From Prevotellaceae bacterium UBA3849 (lineage in GTDB: Bacteria; Bacteroidota; Bacteroidia; Bacteroidales; Bacteroidaceae), in assembly GCA_002392645.1 (NCBI GenBank), contig DGHL01000103.1:1-19468 (forward strand): a stretch of 19,468 bases of DNA. The letters run 5' to 3'. Within the stretch, counting starts at the first letter, position 1. Every line of letters starts with the position of its first letter. Below the pieces are notes generated by a model. It saw nothing but the letters and a program-made list of their open reading frames with translations. It did not search any database and had not been told where the DNA came from. Made by a program: the position numbers and the translations under genes. This document shows, one piece after another, positions 8,181 to 15,862 of the stretch.

Positions 8181-8203
8181 GGTGGGTTCTAAAAATTCCC
8201 ACC
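8181..8203 (-). repeat. Hairpin in the receptor-BtuG junction, copy of a TAGAAC motif
   Basis: GGTGGG (8181-8186) and CCCACC (8198-8203) form a 6-bp all-GC stem around an 11-nt loop, one base after the receptor stop codon. No T-run follows, so it is more likely an RNA-processing or stability element than a terminator. The plus-strand string GGTGGGTTCTA is repeated at 11893-11903 in the ATPase leader. Confidence 0.55.
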
Positions 8204-8204
8204 A

Positions 8205-10277
8205 TTACAGCTTTATGTCAACAGCCACGGCATACGACCTTCGTGGCATAGGATAGTTCAGTATCACGTCATAGTCCTGTGCAAAGAGATTGTTCACTTC
8301 AAACGTGGCTCTAACATCACACTTTCTCACCTTGAACCTGTATGCCAAAGAGATGTCTGACGTGTACCACGGCTCAAGGTGGTTATACGCTATGTTCTCC
8401 TGCTGACTGTATCTCTCGCCTGTATATATGAATGAGTAGTTGAAAGAGAGGTCTTTCCAGTCAAAGTTAAATATGGCTGAACCGCTATGCTCTGGTATAT
8501 ACGGTATCTGGTGACGATAATATGAGTCCTGCTCATTCGTTACGTCTATAGCCTTCTGCCATGTGTACTGCAGCCTCAGCGAAGCGCGAAGATTCTGCGT
8601 AAAGGCATACGACGCCCCTGTTTCCAGGTCAAGTCCCGTAATGTGCACATGTCCGAGGTTTAGCATAGTCCATCTGAACTGCTGTCCCTTGGGATAGGCT
8701 ATTATCTTGTCTGTCACATTATTGAAATAGAAGTCTGCCTGTGCTGACACCATCAGTTTCCTTACGTCATACTGTCCGTCAGACAATCTCCTTGATGTCG
8801 GGGTGTACCTCACACCTATATCATATTGCGTAGCATTCTCTGGGCGCAGCATTGAGTTTCCCACCTCTGCATAATACAAGTCATTGAACGTAGGCATGCG
8901 GAAGGAATTCTTTATGTATCCGCGCAATGACAGCGACTTGTCGCGAAGGAGGTAATAGTTCAGGAACAAAGCAGGTGTCAGGTTTCTCGCTTGCATTGAG
9001 ACAGCTACGTTGGAAACCATGTTTCCTTCCTTATCTCTGTGCGTCGCGTTTCCCTTGTCTCTCACATGATTAAACAACAGCGAACCTTGTGCGCTGAAGC
9101 GCCTGAGGTTTACGGCAACGGCAAGGCTCAACATATTGTTCCATCTGTCTGGCTCCGGACAGGTATATACGTCTGACGAAAGTGTTGACCAACGTAAGTC
9201 GTATGCCATGCTGGCTGCCAGCCACGACAACAGCTGCAGGCTGTGTGTCGTACTTACGTATGCTTCCTGCTGCCTGTAGCGATTGTCCACCATCATCACC
9301 GTCGTGTCACGGTTCTGGTAATGGGTATAGTAGTTGGCATACTTGCCTAACACCCTGAATGAGTACACATCCGTAACGTCTTGTTGCCAAGAGCCTTGAA
9401 AGAATGTGTTAGAGTCAACCTGCCGTTCTTCCCTGCGCCATACATTGTTTACTATTGCGCCAGGTATTCCGCGGTTTGACTGGTATGTATATGCCTTGAA
9501 GTTCCACGAACCACGCTGCAGCAGTCCGTTAAGGTTTCCTTCTATCCTTAATGTCTGCACATCGCCGTTCTGCCTTATCGCCGTAGTGTCATAAGCCACC
9601 GTGCCGTCGGTATTCTTTCGCATATAGCGAAACTTGTATTTTCCGTCGGATGTCAGCGTGCCGAGCGTGACGGAGAGGTTCAGTTTGTCCGTAAACTTCC
9701 GTTCATATACCGCCGACAGCAACAGCATGTTGCTTGAGCCATACTTCACCTTTGCCCGGAAGTTGTCTTTCTTCCCCATAGTGAAGTGCGGTATGCGCGT
9801 ACGTATATATATACTGCCTGCATTGCCATAGTCTGATGCAGTCTGCATCAGCGAACTCTTCTGTCCGTTATACAGCGTCACTGCCTCTACGTTGTCAAGC
9901 GAGAACTGCCCCAGGTCTATCTGTCCGTTCTGCGCGTTGCCAAGCTCTATGCCGTCATAATACACCCCAAGGTGCTGACTGCCCATCGAACGTATGTTTA
10001 CGGTCTTTATGCCCCCCACTCCACCGTAGTCTTTTACCTGAAGTCCTGAGAAATATCTCAGGGCATCAGCCACATTGAGCGAGTTCAGGCGTTCCAGCTG
10101 TTTGGCATTAAGAGTCTGCGACGGTATCACATCCGAGAACGTATGCCTCGACACCACCTCCACCCCCTCAAGGGTTGCAGATGAGTCTTGCGCCAATGCC
10201 GTACCGCATAAGCCATGCAGCAACAGCATTAAGAGAATAAAATATATAATCCCTGTCTCTTTTCTTTTTACGTTCAT
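8205..10277 (-). CDS. btuB: BtuB-like TonB-dependent outer-membrane receptor
   Basis: This 690-residue protein has a signal peptide (about 1-29, ending ALA-Q). The mature N terminus carries a TonB-box-like stretch (LEGVEVVSRH). The plug domain, about 36-160, includes SLNVADALRYFSGLQVKDYG, GIKTVNIRSMGS and GVYYDGIELGNAQ. A 22-strand-type barrel runs to the C terminus, which ends with alternating hydrophobic residues and no final Phe. There is no N-terminal CarboxypepD_reg domain, and the size fits compact vitamin or siderophore receptors and not the roughly 1000-residue SusC type. B12 as substrate is inferred from the BtuG-like gene immediately downstream and the nearby riboswitch. The gene starts only 31 nt after the ATPase stop. 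No promoter or riboswitch is visible there, so it probably depends on read-through from upstream. Confidence 0.85.
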   Translation of the reverse strand: MNVKRKETGIIYFILLMLLLHGLCGTALAQDSSATLEGVEVVSRHTFSDVIPSQTLNAKQLERLNSLNVADALRYFSGLQVKDYGGVGGIKTVNIRSMGSQHLGVYYDGIELGNAQNGQIDLGQFSLDNVEAVTLYNGQKSSLMQTASDYGNAGSIYIRTRIPHFTMGKKDNFRAKVKYGSSNMLLLSAVYERKFTDKLNLSVTLGTLTSDGKYKFRYMRKNTDGTVAYDTTAIRQNGDVQTLRIEGNLNGLLQRGSWNFKAYTYQSNRGIPGAIVNNVWRREERQVDSNTFFQGSWQQDVTDVYSFRVLGKYANYYTHYQNRDTTVMMVDNRYRQQEAYVSTTHSLQLLSWLAASMAYDLRWSTLSSDVYTCPEPDRWNNMLSLAVAVNLRRFSAQGSLLFNHVRDKGNATHRDKEGNMVSNVAVSMQARNLTPALFLNYYLLRDKSLSLRGYIKNSFRMPTFNDLYYAEVGNSMLRPENATQYDIGVRYTPTSRRLSDGQYDVRKLMVSAQADFYFNNVTDKIIAYPKGQQFRWTMLNLGHVHITGLDLETGASYAFTQNLRASLRLQYTWQKAIDVTNEQDSYYRHQIPYIPEHSGSAIFNFDWKDLSFNYSFIYTGERYSQQENIAYNHLEPWYTSDISLAYRFKVRKCDVRATFEVNNLFAQDYDVILNYPMPRRSYAVAVDIKL

Positions 10278-10308
10278 AATACTTATACCTATTGCGAAAA
10301 GGATTTAA

Positions 10309-11877
10309 CTATCGAGCCTCTTCTATTATATACTTCTCTATCGTACGGGTATCATTAGAGAAATTCATGCCTATCATATAGGTCTTTTTACTATCCAGGG
10401 TAAACGGTAACAGATAGTTCTTATCCTTAATCTGCTGCAGAGCCTGTTCTGCAGAGCCGTCGAGTTTAAATTCCATGACGTAACGATAGTCGGCAGTCTC
10501 TATCAACAGGTCTATACGACCGTCCGAGGTCTTATATTCTGCCTGGCTGTAGAATCCCATCATGGTGAACACCACCCACACCACGTTGCGGTAGTTGCCC
10601 TCCCACGTCATCTGTGTATCGTAAGGCGCACTGGCAAGAAGCGACTGCAGGCGCTTGCAGAACTGTTCTGGCATACCTCCGCGTACGTCTTCCGTAAACC
10701 TCTCCACGTCAAACGCTGTACCTTTTTCACTGTTTGACAAGTAAGTCGGCGCAAGGAATTTCACAAAGCCCCTCTTCACCTCTTCGTTAGGAAAGCCAAG
10801 TATATATTTATCAAACTCCTCCTTGTAGCCCTTTATCGTCAGGTATCCACTCTGGTATATCACAGGTATGGGATTGGTAGAACTTGAGTCAATAAGGTTG
10901 AGCACGTCAGTGGCAATCTCTGCCTTCGGCATTTCCTCAAGGTTGTAGTGGTGCCTGCGTAACAGCGTGACAAGATATGTGGGCGTACCGGTCTCAAACC
11001 AATAGCTTGCGAATTTCTTTCTGTCCAGTGTGTTGAGTACGCTGAACGGGTTATACATGCCGGGGGCATTTTCTTCAAAATGATAACCGTCATACATCTT
11101 GCGCATCTTGTCGATACACTCTTCACGCGTCAGTCCGTTTGCCTCCGCAAGGTCGTTGATGTAATCATGGAAGTTATTCAGCAGTTCTTCTTCCGATATG
11201 CCGCAGATGTCATAATACGCGCCATACATTGAGATATCATTAAGGTTGTTGAGGTCGCTGAATACGCTTACCTTTCCGAATTTCGTCACGCCCGTAAGCA
11301 TAGCAAACTTTATGCAGGCATCCATCGACTTCAGTGCTCCGTAGAAACCTTTAAGGGTATTACGAAATTCATCCTGCAGTTCGGGGTTGTCAATAGCCTG
11401 CAGCATCGGTTTGTCATATTCATCAACGAGGATTACCACGCGATATCCGGTCTTTTCATACGCACGCCTGATTACGCCTTCAAAGCGTGTACCAAAAGAA
11501 CGCTCTTTCTCATCTTTGCCATACAGTTCCTCCTGTTGACTGAGAAACAAATCGAGTTTGTTACTTAACGTTTCCGGAGAGTCATACTTCTCTGTATTCA
11601 GGTCAAGATACAGCACTGGGTGCTCTGCCCATTCTATGTCGTCCTTGTCGTCAATGGCAAGGCCCTTGAACAACTCACGCTTACCGAGAAAGAATGCCTT
11701 TATCGTTGACAACAGCAGCGACTTACCAAAGCGGCGCGGGCGTGACAGAAAGTAATAGCACCCTCTGTCAACAAGTCTGTATAAATGTTCTGTCTTGTCA
11801 ATGTAAAGATAATCGCCTCGGCGTATCTTCTCAAAGTCCTGTATGCCTATCGGCAGTCGTTGTAATTTTCTTGCCAT
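10309..11877 (-). CDS. AAA-ATPase-like protein with C-terminal PD-(D/E)XK domain (DUF1703 type)
   Basis: This 522-residue protein starts MARKLQRLPIGIQDFEKI, the usual opening of the AAA-ATPase_like (PF09820) family, with YIDKT at 25-29. A P-loop variant SRPRRFGKS lies at 45-53 and a Walker B VILVDEYDKP at 148-157. The C-terminal domain is PDDEXK_9/DUF1703-like, with GRIDLL (Asp456), MEFK (Glu469, Lys471) and AEQALQQI after it. These proteins are numerous in Bacteroidetes genomes, and their cellular role is not established; a mobile or defence link is often suggested. Length and motifs look complete. It is the first gene of the minus-strand run that continues into the receptor, an odd partner for B12 uptake, and it may have inserted there. 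Confidence 0.88.
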   Translation of the reverse strand: MARKLQRLPIGIQDFEKIRRGDYLYIDKTEHLYRLVDRGCYYFLSRPRRFGKSLLLSTIKAFFLGKRELFKGLAIDDKDDIEWAEHPVLYLDLNTEKYDSPETLSNKLDLFLSQQEELYGKDEKERSFGTRFEGVIRRAYEKTGYRVVILVDEYDKPMLQAIDNPELQDEFRNTLKGFYGALKSMDACIKFAMLTGVTKFGKVSVFSDLNNLNDISMYGAYYDICGISEEELLNNFHDYINDLAEANGLTREECIDKMRKMYDGYHFEENAPGMYNPFSVLNTLDRKKFASYWFETGTPTYLVTLLRRHHYNLEEMPKAEIATDVLNLIDSSSTNPIPVIYQSGYLTIKGYKEEFDKYILGFPNEEVKRGFVKFLAPTYLSNSEKGTAFDVERFTEDVRGGMPEQFCKRLQSLLASAPYDTQMTWEGNYRNVVWVVFTMMGFYSQAEYKTSDGRIDLLIETADYRYVMEFKLDGSAEQALQQIKDKNYLLPFTLDSKKTYMIGMNFSNDTRTIEKYIIEEAR

Positions 11878-11892
11878 AACAACACTTGTTTA

Positions 11893-11963
11893 GGTGGGTT
11901 CTATTAATTCGCTTTGTTATATTTTCTAGTTTAAAACGAAAAGAAGACTAAACGTCAACCCAC
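11893..11963 (-). repeat. Inverted repeat in the ATPase 5' leader
   Basis: GTGGGTT (11894-11900) is exactly complementary to AACCCAC (11957-11963). The first arm belongs to GGTGGGTTCTATTAATT (11893-11909), which matches 8181-8197 at 15 of 17 bases. It lies between the promoter and the start codon of the ATPase gene. Confidence 0.5.
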
Positions 11964-11982
11964 GTTTAAAGTTTATCAAATG

Positions 11983-12012
11983 CAAAGTTACAAATAAAAT
12001 CTGAATTACAAT
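11983..12012 (-). promoter_or_regulatory. Candidate promoter of the ATPase-receptor-BtuG transcript
   Basis: On the minus strand, TAACTTTG (11990-11983) matches the -7 element. ATTG (12012-12009) sits 18 nt upstream as a weak -33 element. The leader would be about 100 nt. No aptamer-like conservation for cobalamin is seen in it. Confidence 0.5.
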
Positions 12013-12294
12013 ATCTTTTAGGTGTGAATTGTTCAAAGATTCGTCAATTTACGGCTATTCGTATTCGGAAAAGAACATAACAAGTGGCAGAACATTCTGT
12101 TTTACACTTTGACAGCTTCTGCCCTGTTTTAATTTACAAAATGTCAAAACAGAAAGTATCGTCAGCAGACTCAAAATAGAGTTCAATCTGTGGTCGTTTT
12201 CGTGTATATGTAACTTGTAATGCAGTACATTTGCCTGTGCAGTGTTCGTTGTGCTCGCACACAGTATCTTTGTTCAAATTTTTCTGTGATTTTC
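12013..12294. other. Divergent intergenic region with interleaved inverted repeats
   Basis: There is no gene here. Three overlapping inverted repeats cluster at 12086-12152: GGCAGAA (12086-12092) with TTCTGCC (12117-12123), TTTGACA (12108-12114) with TGTCAAA (12142-12148), and CTGTTTT (12097-12103) with AAAACAG (12146-12152). They could be protein-binding sites between the two divergent promoters. Outside this cluster I see nothing specific. Confidence 0.45.
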
Positions 12295-12326
12295 TTTGTT
12301 CATTTCGTAAATTTTTCTTAACTTTG
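12295..12326 (+). promoter_or_regulatory. Strong Bacteroidetes promoter for the LRR operon
   Basis: TTTG (12295-12298), a 20-nt spacer, and TAACTTTG (12319-12326) match both consensus elements with ideal spacing. The predicted start is near 12333, leaving a leader of about 360 nt before the LRR gene. Confidence 0.8.
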
Positions 12327-12381
12327 CAACAGACTCAGATAGTCCATCAGGGCAAGAGGGTCATCTATCTTATTGGTAAAA

Positions 12382-12631
12382 GGACGTTACGAACGTTATC
12401 TTCTACGTGTAGATCTCGCAAATCTAAACATATACAAGAAGATGCGCAACCGGAGCGTCCACATTGGGTGTATTGTATCCAGTTACTTCCTTTGCATTTA
12501 CATTGCAATGGAATTTCTGTCATATCCAATATCACACGACGTGGGCTATCTCGAGTTGCTTATCCTTGTATATGGGCAATGCGAGAGCCTACACGTGGGA
12601 TAAGCGAGAAGTAGAGCACCCACGTCTTTTT
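12382..12631 (+). ncRNA. Candidate structured leader RNA with terminator-like end
   Basis: Three consecutive stem domains can be drawn by hand. Domain I nests GGACG (12382-12386) with CGTCC (12456-12460), ATCTTCT (12398-12404) with AGAAGAT (12437-12443), and TAGAT (12410-12414) with ATCTA (12422-12426). Domain II nests ATTGG (12463-12467) with CCAAT (12526-12530), TTCC (12487-12490) with GGAA (12510-12513), and TTGCA (12492-12496) with TGCAA (12504-12508). Domain III nests GACGTGGG (12538-12545) with CCCACGTC (12619-12626), TCTC (12549-12552) with GAGA (12606-12609), and GCTTATCC (12558-12565) with GGATAAGC (12598-12605). Five T residues follow (12627-12631), as in an intrinsic terminator. 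ACGTGGG at 12593-12599 can compete for the 3' arm. Short ORFs across it lack protein character. I know no named RNA family that fits. It is either an attenuating leader or a stand-alone RNA of about 300 nt. Confidence 0.6.
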
Positions 12632-12691
12632 CATTCCCTAAAAATCTATTATTAACCGCTGAATCCGGGTGTCTATAGGCATAAAGACATT

Positions 12692-15600
12692 ATGCGCATG
12701 AAAAACTATTATCTACCCATACTGCTCACCATGCTCATGAGCATGGTAGGGGCTGGGGCATCCGCCCATGACTTTGCTGTTGCGAATAGTGACGGTGTAA
12801 CAATCTATTATAATTACAACAGCGATGGTACATCTGTATATGTAACATATCGCGGTACTTCTTATACCAATTATTCAAATGAATATTCAGGGAAGGTTAC
12901 AATTCCTGAGACTGTTACATATAATGGAAAGAAATTTACTGTAACAAGCATCAGCAGTTCAGCTTTCTCTGGCTGCAGTGGTCTGACGTCGGTAACAATT
13001 CCAAACAGTGTGACGGACATCGGTATTTATGCGTTTTCAGGCTGTAGTGGTCTGACCTCGGTAACAATACCAAACAGTGTGACGAGCATTGGCGAAAAAG
13101 CATTCTCTGGCTGTAGTAGTTTAACCTCGGTGACAATCCCTAACAGTGTGACGAACATCGGCTACGATGCATTCCAAGGTTGCAGAGGAATAACAGAAAT
13201 AGTATGGAATGCAGAGAACTATCCCAACGGTTCTGCTAGTAGTCAATTTAATAGTATCAGTACACAAATCACAAAGTTTACCATAGGGAATAAAGTTACA
13301 GTAATTCCTGATTATCTGTGTTATGGTATGAACAACTTAGAATTCATCAACATACCTGCTAGTGTGACGTGTATCGGAAAAAATGCGTTTTCAGGCTGTA
13401 GTGGTCTGACCTCGGTAGCAATCCCAAATAGTGTGACGAGCATTGGCGATGAAGCGTTCAGGGGTTGCAGTGGTCTTACCTCGGTGGCAATACCCAACAG
13501 TGTGACGGACATCGGTATTTATGCGTTCTATGGTTGCAGCAGTTTGACCTCGGTAACAATTCCAAACAGTGTGACGTGTATCGGAAAAAATGCGTTTTCA
13601 GGCTGTAGTGGTCTGACCTCGGTAACAATACCAAACAGTGTGACGGACATCGGTATTTATGCGTTCTATGGTTGCAGCAGTTTGACCTCGGTAACAATTC
13701 CAAACAGTGTGACGTGTATCGGAAAAAATGCGTTTTCAGGCTGTAGTGGTCTGACCTCGGTAACAATACCAAACAGTGTGACGAACATTGGCGAAAAAGC
13801 ATTCTCTGGCTGTAGTGGAATAACGGAGATAGTATGGAATGCAGAGAATTGTTCCGACTTCTCATATTCTAGCCATAGTGATGTTATTAGTATTTATTCT
13901 AATAATCCATTTAACGATATCAGCACACAAATCACAAAGTTCAGCATAGGGAATAAAGTTACCAAAATACCAAGTTATCTATGTAATGGAATGAGCAACT
14001 TAGAATTCATCAATATACCTGTCAACGTTACGAGCATCGGCAATTATGCGTTCTATGGTTGCAGCGATCTGACTTCTGTGGCAATCCCAAACAGCGTTAC
14101 GAGCATCGGCAATTATGTGTTCTATGGTTGCAGCGGTCTGACCTCTGTGGCAATCCCAAACAGCGTTACGAGCATCGGCAATTATGCGTTCTATGGTTGC
14201 AGCGGTCTGACCTCTGTGGCAATCCCAAATGTTGTGACGAGCATTGGCGGTTCTGCGTTTTCGAATTGCAGTGGCCTAACATCTGTGACAATCCCAAACA
14301 GCGTGACAAACATCGGTGGACGAGCATTCTATGGCTGCGACGGACTGACGGAATTTGTTTTAGACCAGAACAATAAAACATTTTGGTGCAAGGATGGTTT
14401 TATTTACAAAAATGACACATTGGTTGCATTTCCATACGGAAAAGAGGGAGAATATTTCGTACCTGACAATGTCACAGATGTAAGTATTTTGTTTTATTAT
14501 GATTCTTATTATGATTCTCAGGGTATTTTACATTATCGCAGGAATAAGTTCAGTGCAATAGTTTTAGGAGAAAAAACAATAATGCAAAGAATGAACTCGT
14601 CTTCTCCTTACTTTACTATTTCTGGAGAAAACCTCGAGTATTTTGTAATCAAGAATCCTTATAACTGTCTGTATAAGTATAATTTCTATGGATATGAATA
14701 TAACGGAAATAAATTTAAAGGCTTCATAGTGCCAGAGGAGTGTTGTGAATCTTTCCGTACAATATTAGTCTCAAATAATAATTATTCTCAAGTTCTGCCG
14801 CTATATCCTGCGGACATAGCATTTTATCATAAAGTGTCTGCGGAGGAATATGCGAATGCGCTAAAAGACAAGGACAAGGCAAGCATAACATCCGTGGCGC
14901 TGTATGGTGGAATGGACAGCACGCTAACCGTGGCAGACATCAAGAGCGGCATGAACCCGAACTGTCTGTACTACTTAAACGACAACACTGCTACTGAGGA
15001 CTTGCAGGATAACGTGATACAGTTGTCCGACCTCACGGCAAACAACATAAAGTTGGTGGACGGATATAGTTTCAATTGCCCTGGATATTTTCAGGCAAGG
15101 AAAGCGCAATATACACATACCCCAAGCCTATGGGCCAACGGCACTCAGGGATGGGAAACCATCTGTCTGCCATACGACGCATCGGTGTTCAAAGCAAGCA
15201 AGAGCGGTTTCGTTTCGCCCATTGTGGCAAACTCATACGGCAACTTCTGGTTGCGAGAGTTCGTCGGTGCGTCAAGCAAGGCATTATTTTTCGCCCCCAC
15301 GCTGAATGGAGTGGTTGAGGCTGGCAAGCCTTACATCATCGCATTCCCCGGCAACAGTATGGGTAGCGGAAGCCTGCAGGGAGAGACCATATCTTTCATC
15401 GGAAGGGATGTGGAATTCAATGCAGACAACGCACCAAGGGTGCAGCGCAACAATTATATTTTCGTCGGTAACTATGACAATGTGCAGGACGAAGGAGACG
15501 GACTGACACTGAACAGCACCGGTGCAAGTTTCGTCAGCAGTTCAGCGGTAGGAAACAAACCATTTACTGCCTATTTCAAGACAGAAGACGAAAGTGCATA

Positions 15601-15862
15601 TGCAAAGAGCATGGCGATATGCCTTGATGGTATTGAGGAAGAAGAAACAGCTATTGGCAACATATCATCTGACAAAGCGGAGATAACGGCCATAGGCAAC
15701 GGAACGGTAGTCATCAGTTCTGCACAGTCGGGTACAGCGGTGATTCGTTCCATAAACGGTGCCACCATGCGTAATGTCACCATCAATGCTGGTGATAATC
15801 GCATCAGCGGTTTGCCACGTGGTCTATATATCATTAACAATCAAAAAATCCTTGTAGAATGA
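12692..15862 (+). CDS. BspA-like leucine-rich-repeat surface protein
   Basis: This 1056-residue protein has a signal peptide. The better start may be Met3 (12698), giving MKNYYLPILLTMLMSMVGAG with cleavage after ASA. Residues about 88-551 are LRR_5 repeats of 23 residues (consensus SVTSIGxxAFSGCSGLTSVTIPN) in three blocks. The blocks are separated by two related longer spacers (GITEIVWNAEN, then ISTQITKFxIGNKVT and NLEFINIP). Residues about 560-985 are a non-repeat region of unknown fold. The last roughly 65 residues (GTVVISSAQSGTAVIRSING, then GLPRGLYIINNQKILVE) look like a T9SS sorting domain. BspA-type proteins are surface adhesins in related oral bacteria; the ligand here is unknown. A strong promoter and a structured leader precede it, and its stop overlaps the next gene's start by 4 nt. 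Confidence 0.9.
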   Translation: MRMKNYYLPILLTMLMSMVGAGASAHDFAVANSDGVTIYYNYNSDGTSVYVTYRGTSYTNYSNEYSGKVTIPETVTYNGKKFTVTSISSSAFSGCSGLTSVTIPNSVTDIGIYAFSGCSGLTSVTIPNSVTSIGEKAFSGCSSLTSVTIPNSVTNIGYDAFQGCRGITEIVWNAENYPNGSASSQFNSISTQITKFTIGNKVTVIPDYLCYGMNNLEFINIPASVTCIGKNAFSGCSGLTSVAIPNSVTSIGDEAFRGCSGLTSVAIPNSVTDIGIYAFYGCSSLTSVTIPNSVTCIGKNAFSGCSGLTSVTIPNSVTDIGIYAFYGCSSLTSVTIPNSVTCIGKNAFSGCSGLTSVTIPNSVTNIGEKAFSGCSGITEIVWNAENCSDFSYSSHSDVISIYSNNPFNDISTQITKFSIGNKVTKIPSYLCNGMSNLEFINIPVNVTSIGNYAFYGCSDLTSVAIPNSVTSIGNYVFYGCSGLTSVAIPNSVTSIGNYAFYGCSGLTSVAIPNVVTSIGGSAFSNCSGLTSVTIPNSVTNIGGRAFYGCDGLTEFVLDQNNKTFWCKDGFIYKNDTLVAFPYGKEGEYFVPDNVTDVSILFYYDSYYDSQGILHYRRNKFSAIVLGEKTIMQRMNSSSPYFTISGENLEYFVIKNPYNCLYKYNFYGYEYNGNKFKGFIVPEECCESFRTILVSNNNYSQVLPLYPADIAFYHKVSAEEYANALKDKDKASITSVALYGGMDSTLTVADIKSGMNPNCLYYLNDNTATEDLQDNVIQLSDLTANNIKLVDGYSFNCPGYFQARKAQYTHTPSLWANGTQGWETICLPYDASVFKASKSGFVSPIVANSYGNFWLREFVGASSKALFFAPTLNGVVEAGKPYIIAFPGNSMGSGSLQGETISFIGRDVEFNADNAPRVQRNNYIFVGNYDNVQDEGDGLTLNSTGASFVSSSAVGNKPFTAYFKTEDESAYAKSMAICLDGIEEEETAIGNISSDKAEITAIGNGTVVISSAQSGTAVIRSINGATMRNVTINAGDNRISGLPRGLYIINNQKILVE
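13502..13777 (+). repeat. Two identical 138-bp direct repeats in the LRR gene
   Basis: Positions 13502-13639 recur at 13640-13777 without a difference that I can see. Each unit is two LRRs (46 residues). A related unit lies at about 13364-13501. The identity, including synonymous positions, points to recent duplication or gene conversion. Confidence 0.85.
14029..14236 (+). repeat. Three near-identical 69-bp LRR units
   Basis: The unit GAGCATCGGCAATTATG followed by CGTTCTATGGTTGCAGC repeats three times with only a few substitutions. These units use a different synonymous pattern (AGCGTTACG) from the 138-bp block, so the two arrays expanded independently. Confidence 0.75.

Noticed and set aside
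10309..11877. Transposase or insertion sequence
   Set aside because: The motifs are those of an AAA-ATPase with a PD-(D/E)XK domain; there is no transposase signature, and no terminal inverted repeats or target-site duplications were seen around it.
11878..12012. Second cobalamin riboswitch upstream of the ATPase-receptor transcript
   Set aside because: I looked for the B12-box and core elements on the minus strand and found none; only a promoter-like site and a small inverted repeat.
12373..12655. Short plus-strand ORFs in the LRR leader (up to 76 codons)
   Set aside because: The best candidates lack a good start (one opens at TTG), have no domain character and coincide with the paired RNA arms. 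A translated leader peptide is not excluded but not supported.
13476..14376. Antisense ORFs across the LRR region
   Set aside because: They are shadows produced by the repeat structure of the plus-strand gene.
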